From: Candidatus Lindowiibacteriota bacterium
Lineage (GTDB): Bacteria > Lindowbacteria > 2-12-FULL-62-27
Direction: 5' to 3'
Assembly: GCA_023249255.1 (NCBI GenBank)
Contig: JAHFCY010000019.1
Location: 18,848-25,717 of the forward strand
DNA: 6,870 nucleotides
In this document: piece after piece, positions 1 through 5,899 of the stretch
Layout of the letters: every line of letters begins with the position of its first letter
Position numbering within the stretch: position 1 is the first letter of the stretch
Program-made: the position numbers and the translations under genes
Notes under the pieces: generated by a model
What the model was told of the DNA's origin: nothing
Databases searched by the model: none
What the model saw: the letters and a program-made list of their open reading frames with translations, nothing else

Positions 1-112
1 ATTAAACATATTTTCAGAACGACAAAATCCCTCGCCAACAGGGCACAATGCACACTACGATTCATCAACCGACAAAGTCAACGGCCATCTTCGTTTCCGA
101 ACGTCGAGAAAC

Positions 113-940
113 TCAACGCTGTTTCTGATGGGGAAGTGTGGGAACAAGCCGATCTCCAAAGCGTTGGTTTCTTTCGATCCAAATTGACAGAGTATCGCAA
201 TAAATAGTGGGGCCCGACTGAGCCTCATGCGCCCAAATTTCAATTCTGGAATTTTTATTCGTCCACGTGCCGTCTGTAAAAATCAACGTGTCTTCCGTCC
301 TTCCCAGTGTTTTAAGCTGCCATGGCATATACCGTAGAACGATTTGGTGCATTCCGTTGCCTGTGACTTGAATGGATAGATTTTTTAAATCCGTCGGACT
401 CGCTCCGTCCAGAAGTTTTTGAAATATGCGAGACCATCCTTGCGTGTCGAATCGATACACTTGGATGTCCGGCAGACTTTGACTGTGATTAAGAATCTCG
501 ACGTAGTATCCCCGGCGTTGAGTGGGAGACGCAAACATATCTTGCGGGGCGGATTCACTCTGATTCAAATACGTAATGCCCACTCCGTAACCAAACCAGT
601 TTGATTCGACTTCAAACATTCCCAAATTAAAATGATATGTGTCGTTCAGTGATATCTCGAACGGGACCTTACAACTCAGAATGGAATAATGACCACTTCC
701 CATTATTTCATTCGCGCCGACTTTTAACACCCCGGACTCACACACGATCTTGGTCCGGCCATCGTCCACCAAGTCGCTGTGGAATGAGTCATATGATTCA
801 TGATTCTTGATTACATCCGTATCGAATGTTTCAAATATTTTTTTTTCATACGAGGGAGCGGCGTTTGCAGATTGAATGTATGGCACAAAAATGCAAATGA
901 ATAGAAGATAAAAAATCAAAAAATATTTCTTATGCCACAA
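113..940 (-). CDS. Secreted protein of unknown function, possible lectin/glucanase-like (jelly-roll) fold
   Basis: The function is not recognised. The 275-residue product opens with a textbook signal peptide: basic HKK at residues 3-5, a very hydrophobic aromatic stretch at about 6-22, then SANAA, with likely cleavage after A27 or A28. The protein is therefore exported, to the periplasm, surface or medium. There is no lipobox and no second membrane segment. The mature part alternates hydrophobic and polar residues with many aromatics (GYGVGITYL, GYYVEIL, SRIEIWAHEAQ, CDTLSIWIE), which suggests an all-beta domain; the run from about residue 205 to 260 recalls concanavalin A-like/LamG-type sandwiches. 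That fold is inferred, with no catalytic motif seen. The start is TTG, the first start codon in the open frame, with no good Shine-Dalgarno; any later start would cut into the signal peptide. It lies 31 bases downstream of cimA in the same direction and may be co-transcribed. Its DNA is much more AT-rich than cimA, and a run of nine A falls just after the signal peptide, in codons 32-35. Confidence 0.78.
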   Translation of the reverse strand: MWHKKYFLIFYLLFICIFVPYIQSANAAPSYEKKIFETFDTDVIKNHESYDSFHSDLVDDGRTKIVCESGVLKVGANEIMGSGHYSILSCKVPFEISLNDTYHFNLGMFEVESNWFGYGVGITYLNQSESAPQDMFASPTQRRGYYVEILNHSQSLPDIQVYRFDTQGWSRIFQKLLDGASPTDLKNLSIQVTGNGMHQIVLRYMPWQLKTLGRTEDTLIFTDGTWTNKNSRIEIWAHEAQSGPTIYCDTLSIWIERNQRFGDRLVPTLPHQKQR

Positions 941-971
941 AAGCGTAGCTATGATTATTTTCTTGTATTCT

Positions 972-2588
972 CTAAACCGGGCGAGGGCGTTTATGGATCC
1001 GATGGCGCGATTGCATCAACTTGTACTCCACGCCGTCCAAGATCGCCTGCCAGGAGGCTTCAATCACGTTTTCCGACGCGCCGACGACGTTCCAGGTCGT
1101 GCGGCCATCCGAAAATTCGATCAGCACGCGGACCGCCGCGCCCGTGCCCGCCGTCGCGTCCAGCACGCGGACTTTGAAATCGGTGAGATGGACCTCTTTA
1201 AGCTCGGGATAAAATTTCTCAAGCGCCTTGCGGAGCGCGTTGTCCATGGCATTGATCGGACCTTTGCCGTCCGCCGCGGTGTGTTCCTCCCTGTCACCCA
1301 CCCGCACCTTGATCGTCGCCTCGCACCGGACGCCGCCGTTTTTCTCGCGCTCGTTGATCGTCCGAAATCCGAGAACTTCAAAATACGGCTCGTGTCGGCC
1401 GAGGTGTTTCTCCAGCAGAAGCTCGAAACTCGCGTCGGCGGCCTCAAACTCGAATCCCGCGCTCTCGAGCGATTTGATGCGGTCGAGGACGGCTTTCACC
1501 GCCGGGTTGTCCTTCTTGATCGTGTATCCCAGCTCCTTCGCCTTTTCAAAAATGTTGCTCCGGCCAGAGAGCTCCGACACCAGGATCCGCCTGCGGTTGC
1601 CGACCGCGTCGGGCCGGATGTGCTCGTAGGTCCGCGGATTTCTCTGGACGGCCGAGACGTGGATCCCGCCCTTGTGCGCAAACGCGCTCGCGCCGACGTA
1701 AGGCTGGCGGTGGTTCGGCGACAGGTTCGCGATTTCGGAAATGAAATGCGACAGGTCGGTCAGTTTTTTCATCCGGGCAGTATCGAGATTCGTCGCATAT
1801 CCCATCTTCAACACAAGCGCGGGAATGATCGAGCACAGATTGGCGTTGCCGCATCGCTCGCCGATGCCGTTGATCGTCCCCTGCACGTGCACACAACCCG
1901 ACTGGATCGCCGCGATGGAATTGGCAACGCCGGTGTCCGCATCGTTGTGCGCGTGAATGCCCAGCGGCGTCGAAATCTCCCGCCGGACGACTTCGACGAC
2001 TGCGCTGACTTCGTGCGGCAATCGGCCGCCGTTCGTCTCGCACAGCACAATGCAGTCCGCGCCGCCCTCGGCGGCCGCACGCACGGTCGCCAGCGCGTAG
2101 TCGGGATTCGCAAAGTACGCGTCAAAAAAATGCTCGGCGTCGTAGATGACTTCCCGCTTGTGTTTCTTGAGCCACCGCACTGAATCCTCGATCTGCTTGA
2201 GATTCGCCGACAACTCGACCCGGAGCGCCTCCCGCACATGCAGGTCCCAGCTTTTGCCGAAAATCGTCACAACGGCCGTGCCGGTGGCGATCAGCGCACG
2301 GAGATTCGGGTCGGTGGACGGATGATGCTTGGGGTGCGCGGTCGACCCGAACGCGCAAATCTTCGCGTGCCGGAGCGGCACCCCGCGAATCAGGTTGAAA
2401 AATTCCATGTCTTTCGGGTTCGATCCCGGCCAGCCGCCCTCGATGTAGTCGAAGCCGAATTCGTCGAGTTTCGCCGCAATCCGCAGCTTGTCCTCGAGCG
2501 AAAACGAGATTTTCTCCGCCTGCGACCCGTCCCGAAGCGTCGTGTCATAAAGAAGGACTTTGGTGGATACACTGCGTCTGTTCGTCAT
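972..2588 (-). CDS. cimA: (R)-citramalate synthase (LeuA/CimA family)
   Basis: Condenses pyruvate with acetyl-CoA to (R)-citramalate, the first step of the threonine-independent route to 2-oxobutyrate and isoleucine. It is cytosolic. Residue numbers assume the start at 2588 (538 aa, close to the roughly 530 usual for this clade). The N-terminal TIM barrel carries [12 protein letters not shown] (about 14-25; R19/D20 form the catalytic/metal region), [15 protein letters not shown] (typical of the CimA branch rather than true LeuA), the metal-binding [13 protein letters not shown] (H212, H214) and [21 protein letters not shown] (305-314) follows in the linker region. The C-terminal part, about 394-520, looks like the LeuA allosteric dimer domain, usual for isoleucine feedback. 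The frame is open to an ATG at 2651, but those 21 extra residues (Ser/Pro/Thr rich) are unlike the family, which begins shortly before YDTT, so 2588 was preferred. Neither start has a clear Shine-Dalgarno. The gene normally follows lysC directly; here it is separated from it. 2-isopropylmalate or homocitrate synthase is less likely given the [10 protein letters not shown] motif. Confidence 0.95.
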   Translation of the reverse strand: MTNRRSVSTKVLLYDTTLRDGSQAEKISFSLEDKLRIAAKLDEFGFDYIEGGWPGSNPKDMEFFNLIRGVPLRHAKICAFGSTAHPKHHPSTDPNLRALIATGTAVVTIFGKSWDLHVREALRVELSANLKQIEDSVRWLKKHKREVIYDAEHFFDAYFANPDYALATVRAAAEGGADCIVLCETNGGRLPHEVSAVVEVVRREISTPLGIHAHNDADTGVANSIAAIQSGCVHVQGTINGIGERCGNANLCSIIPALVLKMGYATNLDTARMKKLTDLSHFISEIANLSPNHRQPYVGASAFAHKGGIHVSAVQRNPRTYEHIRPDAVGNRRRILVSELSGRSNIFEKAKELGYTIKKDNPAVKAVLDRIKSLESAGFEFEAADASFELLLEKHLGRHEPYFEVLGFRTINEREKNGGVRCEATIKVRVGDREEHTAADGKGPINAMDNALRKALEKFYPELKEVHLTDFKVRVLDATAGTGAAVRVLIEFSDGRTTWNVVGASENVIEASWQAILDGVEYKLMQSRHRIHKRPRPV

Positions 2589-2704
2589 ACTCGCAAGAGT
2601 ATCATTTCGGGTGGGCGGTGCAAATGGTGAGGAGTGGGAAGTGGGAATCATTGCGAAAAAAAGTAAGGATTCGGGTAGGCCGTTGAAAATTTCATAAGGA
2701 ATCC
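2589..2704. promoter_or_regulatory. Divergent intergenic region between cimA and the small ORF/transglutaminase unit
   Basis: These 116 bases separate two outward-facing units and must hold their promoters if each has its own. The minus strand reads TGATACT 13-19 bases before the cimA ATG at 2588, a fair -10 element that would give a near-leaderless mRNA, but no -35 box lies at good spacing. On the plus strand no convincing -10/-35 pair was found; TTGAAA at 2683-2688 is too close to the gene to serve as a -35. If cimA really starts at 2651, the region shrinks to 53 bases. The promoter role is inferred from gene layout. Confidence 0.35.
2696..2700 (+). promoter_or_regulatory. Ribosome binding site of the 65-codon ORF
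   Basis: AAGGA lies four bases before the ATG at 2705. The spacing is slightly short but the match to the anti-Shine-Dalgarno is good. It is one of the two reasons for treating this short ORF as a gene. Confidence 0.5.
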
Positions 2705-2902
2705 ATGAATGCCGGAGAAAGCAAAAAACTGGATATGTTCATGGTTTCCTGGCTTCCTTATAATTTTTCGAAGGAGGCTGAACAATTCCGAAAAAAATTT
2801 GATTTTCCGGAAAAATGTGCAATAGTCTCTATATCGGGCGGCTTGGACGCCGGGCGAGCGGCGATGGCGTTGGTCAACTCGTTTAAGGAGATGTTCTATT
2901 GA
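2705..2902 (+). CDS. Small hypothetical protein, 65 aa, coupled to the transglutaminase-like gene
   Basis: No family is recognised. The predicted 65-residue protein has no signal peptide or membrane segment. Its first half is aromatic and charged ([18 protein letters not shown]), and its second half contains [17 protein letters not shown], a Gly/Ala-rich and probably helical stretch. Support comes from context: an AAGGA ribosome site four bases before the ATG, and a stop codon (TGA, 2900-2902) overlapping the TTG start of the next gene, the usual sign of translational coupling. The strong AAGGAG that serves the downstream gene lies within its last codons. The DNA is more AT-rich than the neighbouring biosynthetic genes. 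It might instead be a leader ORF whose translation controls the downstream gene, or a remnant of a longer gene; nothing seen decides between these. An internal ATG at codon 11 or 13 is possible but has no better ribosome site. Confidence 0.55.
   Translation: MNAGESKKLDMFMVSWLPYNFSKEAEQFRKKFDFPEKCAIVSISGGLDAGRAAMALVNSFKEMFY
2885..2890 (+). promoter_or_regulatory. Strong Shine-Dalgarno deciding the TTG start at 2899
   Basis: AAGGAG stands eight bases before the TTG at 2899, which is ideal spacing. The next candidate, an ATG at 2917, has no comparable site. This fixes the start of the transglutaminase-like gene within the final codons of the small ORF. Confidence 0.75.
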
Positions 2903-4626
2903 AGACAAACCGGCTCATGTGGGCGGGACTGGGTACGGTGGTCGCGTGTGTCGCGGTCTATATTATCTTTACGTCTGCATCGTCGATGGACACGATCCGC
3001 ACGGGTCTTGGTGCAGCCGGACCAGAGGTCGAATCTTCGACCTCCCCGAATTCTCCGACACAGCACACAACAGTTTCCATGCCGCCGCCCGGGTTCGATG
3101 CCCGGACGCAACTTCAGTTCGACGGCGACCGGATCACAGTCCGCATGCCGCCGGCCGAATTTCTCGCCCTGCCCTACGCCGAACGCGCACAGATCATTTC
3201 GCGGCAGATTTCGGCTGTCGTCGATTACGTTTCAGCCCGGACGGGTATGAGCGACATCGTCAACATTGTCTGCCGGCTCGATAATCCGGCGCCGGGTGTC
3301 ATCCAGATCCGAAACGATTTTGATCCGGCCTGCGAGGATATTCTGAAATTAAATTACAGTTTTTCGACCAACGTCCGGACGAGCGCGGTACAGGAACGAT
3401 TCATCCACACGATGATTTCAAGCCTCAGCGCCGACACATCGGGGCATCTCGATGAGAACGAATACATCCAAAAAATGCACGGATTTTCCGACACCGGATT
3501 TATGCGTAGATTTCTGTCGGACGAGGCGGTCCAGTACATCGAGTTGGCCATGACCGTCCGGGACATCGCTCGCGCCGCGATCGGCGGACGCAACCGTTCG
3601 AGCCGTGAAAAAATCGAGGCCCTCATGGACTGGGTCTTCGTCAACGTCTCCAATCATTTCGTCCGGCAGGCGCCCGGGTTCGAAGATTTCGCGGACTACA
3701 ACGACCGGCCTCTTGGCTACATGCTCCGCGGCATGGGCGACTGCGACCGGAGCGCCTGGGTGCTGTGCCGGCTGGCGGATCGCGCCGGCATGTCCGCTCA
3801 CGTGGTCTACCTCCATAAACCCGGAGAGGAAAATCGGGCATCCTGGCATACGGTCACCGAGATCCGAACCGATCGGGGCTGGCAGGCCGTCGATCCATTC
3901 AACAACATCATCTACGATAAAAGCGTCCTCCAGCTCTCACGGGAAGGCGATTATTTTAAAAGATCGTGGATTTTTCCGAATCACGTGCCGCCCCTGGCCT
4001 ATCTGCCTGTCATGAAAATCGCCGACATGATCTGCCGGTCATACATTGCGGATCTCGAATTGTTCGTGGACGTGAAAAAAACGGTCTACGCGTATCTGTC
4101 GGACGAATACGGCGAGACCACCAATCCGGGCAAGGCTGACCAGTACGTCGGGCTCATGTCCCGGTCATACGCGGTCCAGATGATGCCGGACGAGGTTTCA
4201 CTGACCCGCTGGGAGATGCCGTTCTGGATCCGCGGCTACTATTATGAGGGGGCGTTTCGAACTTATAAACGGAAGAAACTTCCGTTCATGGCAAAAATCC
4301 GCGAAGCGCGCCTGGAACAGATCCTGGGACATTATGATCAGGCGGGAAAACTTTTTGAGAGTCTGAAAAATGACACCGGAGAAAGCGATCCCCGGTTCGC
4401 CGAAGAGCGGGACTATTTCATGATTTTAAACGCGTATTACGAACAGGATTATGCATCGGTCGAACGGGATGTTCCGCTGTACCGGGAAAAATACCCCGAA
4501 ACACCCCGAAACACGATGCTCCGATATCTTCTCGCACACAGCCTCAAAACCACGGGCGATCTTCTGAACGCCCGCGCCATTTATCCGGCCGAGGCGAATT
4601 TTCAGGGAAGAGGGAAAATCGATTAG
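2899..4626 (+). CDS. Membrane-anchored transglutaminase-like (papain-fold) protein with TPR-like C-terminus
   Basis: A 575-residue protein. MKTNR followed by a hydrophobic helix (about 8-25) looks like an uncleaved signal anchor; the basic residues before it predict N-in, with the body in the periplasm or outside the membrane. A Ser/Thr/Pro-rich linker spans about 45-65. The transglutaminase-like core has all three triad positions: Cys282 in GMGDCDRSAWVLCRLADRAG, His317 in SWHTVTEIR and Asp332 in AVDPFNN, so it should be catalytically competent. Members of this superfamily include proteases, peptide N-glycanases, amidases and cross-linking enzymes; the substrate here cannot be told. Residues about 85-170 match nothing recognised. 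Residues 179-190 (DTSGHLDENEYI) resemble an EF-hand loop lacking two positions. From about 467 to 560 the helices (ARLEQILGHYDQAGKLFESL, then LRYLLAHSLKTTGDLLNARA) look like TPR repeats, suggesting a protein partner. The TTG start is chosen from the AAGGAG eight bases upstream and the overlap with the preceding ORF. The gene converges on lysC with a 15-base gap; no terminator is visible. Confidence 0.85.
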   Translation: MKTNRLMWAGLGTVVACVAVYIIFTSASSMDTIRTGLGAAGPEVESSTSPNSPTQHTTVSMPPPGFDARTQLQFDGDRITVRMPPAEFLALPYAERAQIISRQISAVVDYVSARTGMSDIVNIVCRLDNPAPGVIQIRNDFDPACEDILKLNYSFSTNVRTSAVQERFIHTMISSLSADTSGHLDENEYIQKMHGFSDTGFMRRFLSDEAVQYIELAMTVRDIARAAIGGRNRSSREKIEALMDWVFVNVSNHFVRQAPGFEDFADYNDRPLGYMLRGMGDCDRSAWVLCRLADRAGMSAHVVYLHKPGEENRASWHTVTEIRTDRGWQAVDPFNNIIYDKSVLQLSREGDYFKRSWIFPNHVPPLAYLPVMKIADMICRSYIADLELFVDVKKTVYAYLSDEYGETTNPGKADQYVGLMSRSYAVQMMPDEVSLTRWEMPFWIRGYYYEGAFRTYKRKKLPFMAKIREARLEQILGHYDQAGKLFESLKNDTGESDPRFAEERDYFMILNAYYEQDYASVERDVPLYREKYPETPRNTMLRYLLAHSLKTTGDLLNARAIYPAEANFQGRGKID

Positions 4627-4641
4627 CGCGGCAAGCCCGGT

Positions 4642-5898
4642 CTAACGCGCGGCAACGAAGGCAGGCTGGCCCATCTCAAACACGGCGTGGATCCGGCGCA
4701 TCGCTTCGTCGGCCTGCTTGCGGTCGATGATGCAACTGACCTTGATCTCGCTCGTTGAAATCATCTCGATGTTGATGCCGGCTTCAGCCAGCGCCTGAAA
4801 CATCCGCGCCGCCACGCCCGCGTGCGAGCGCATTCCGACGCCCACGATGGACACCTTCGCAACGTCGTCGCCCGATACCACATGGCCGCCGCCCAACTCC
4901 ACAGCCACGGCTTTCAGCCTGTCAACGGCCTTCTTGAGGTCGGTCGAGCCGACGGTGAACGAGATGTCGTTCTTTCCGGCGCTCTGCTCGGACGACGACT
5001 GGACAATCATGTCGACGTTGATGTTTGCGTCAGCCAGCGAGCCGAAAATTTTGGCGGCCACACCCGGCTTGTCGGGCAGGTCCGTGGCGGTGATCCGGGC
5101 CTGGTCTTTGTCGACGGCCACCGCCCGGACCGCGGGACGTTCCATCATGGGATTTTCCTCCTCCGGGACGATCATGCTTCCGGAATTGTTGTTGAGACTG
5201 GATCGGACGTGCAACGGCACGTTGTATTTTTTCGCTACTTCGATGGAACGGTTCATCATCACCTTCGCCCCAAGACTCGCCAGCTCCAGCATCTCGTCAA
5301 AATAAATCCGATCGATTTTTCTGGCGTCGGGCACGATCCGGGGATCCGAGGTGTAGATGCCGTCCACGTCGGTGTAAATTTCGCAGACATCGGCCCGAAG
5401 CGCCACGGCCAGCGCGACGGCGGTGGTGTCGGAACCGCCGCGGCCCAGCGTCGTGATGTCATTTTCGGAATCCAGTCCCTGAAAGCCCGCGCAGACGGCA
5501 ATGGAGCCGTTTCCGACTTCCTTCTGCAGGCGACTGCCGTCGATATCGACGATCCGCGCCTTCGTGTGAACGCTGTCCGTGCGGATCCCCAACTGCGGCG
5601 CGAAAAAGGCGGCGGCCTTTTCGCCCTCGGCCTGAAGCGCCATCGCCAGAAGAGCGCTGGAGATCTGTTCGCCGGCGCTCATCAGAAGATCCATTTCGCG
5701 TTCGGTCGGGTCCGGATTTATTTTTTTTGAAAGATCGATGAGGTCGTCGGTCGTGTCGCCCATCGCCGACACCACCACCACGCACCGGTTTCCCTCGTGT
5801 TTCTTCGCGACGATCCGGCGCGCAACATTTTTCATCCGGTCGGGACTCGCCACGGAACTCCCGCCGAATTTCATGACCACCAGCGGCGGCGGATTCAC
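4642..5898 (-). CDS. lysC: Aspartate kinase (aspartokinase), monofunctional with two ACT domains
   Basis: Phosphorylates L-aspartate with ATP to 4-phospho-L-aspartate, the committed step toward lysine, threonine, methionine and diaminopimelate. It is cytosolic. The 418-residue length fits the monofunctional LysC class (about 400-420). The amino-acid kinase domain covers roughly 5-245: KFGGSSVASPDR (10-21), AGEQISSALLAMAL (75-88), the nucleotide/aspartate region TTLGRGGSDTTAVALA (149-164) and EIYTDVDGIYTSDPR (173-187). Two ACT domains follow, at about 268-335 (ATDLPDKPGVAAKIFGSLAD) and 347-412 (VSIVGVGMRSHAGVAARMF), the usual seat of lysine and/or threonine feedback inhibition. The GTG start at 5898 has GGGAG 10 bases upstream. 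The next ATG (codon 9, 5874) would put the KFGG strand at the extreme N-terminus and has no ribosome site. The start is one base after the apgM stop, so the two genes are almost certainly co-transcribed and coupled. No homoserine dehydrogenase domain is present. Confidence 0.96.
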   Translation of the reverse strand: MNPPPLVVMKFGGSSVASPDRMKNVARRIVAKKHEGNRCVVVVSAMGDTTDDLIDLSKKINPDPTEREMDLLMSAGEQISSALLAMALQAEGEKAAAFFAPQLGIRTDSVHTKARIVDIDGSRLQKEVGNGSIAVCAGFQGLDSENDITTLGRGGSDTTAVALAVALRADVCEIYTDVDGIYTSDPRIVPDARKIDRIYFDEMLELASLGAKVMMNRSIEVAKKYNVPLHVRSSLNNNSGSMIVPEEENPMMERPAVRAVAVDKDQARITATDLPDKPGVAAKIFGSLADANINVDMIVQSSSEQSAGKNDISFTVGSTDLKKAVDRLKAVAVELGGGHVVSGDDVAKVSIVGVGMRSHAGVAARMFQALAEAGINIEMISTSEIKVSCIIDRKQADEAMRRIHAVFEMGQPAFVAAR

Positions 5899-5899
5899 G

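Noticed and set aside
29-43. Possible terminator hairpin for the secreted-protein gene (CCCT/AGGG with a 7-base loop)
   Set aside because: The stem is only 4 bp and on the minus strand is followed by ATTTTG rather than a T-run, so it is too weak to call.
951-2183. Long plus-strand open frame (410 codons) opposite cimA
   Set aside because: It is an antisense shadow of a GC-rich gene: Arg/Asp/Val-rich, no recognisable motif, and wholly within the unmistakable cimA frame.
2771-2777. AAGGAGG, a near-perfect Shine-Dalgarno, inside the small ORF
   Set aside because: No ATG, GTG or TTG lies 5-12 bases downstream, so it is most likely a chance occurrence in Lys-Glu-Ala codons.
2648-2908. Minus-strand frame (86 codons) opposite the small ORF
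   Set aside because: Two plus-strand ribosome sites and the stop/start overlap favour the plus strand. This frame has no supporting ribosome site and overlaps the cimA upstream region.
4626-4650. GCGCG/CGCGC inverted repeat between the convergent transglutaminase and lysC ends
   Set aside because: Five-bp stem, 15-base loop, no T-tract in either direction, and partly within the lysC 3' end. It is not a credible terminator.
4822-5730. Long plus-strand open frame (302 codons) opposite lysC
   Set aside because: Antisense shadow rich in His, Arg, Asp and Gly, with no family features. The lysC frame on the minus strand carries every kinase and ACT motif.
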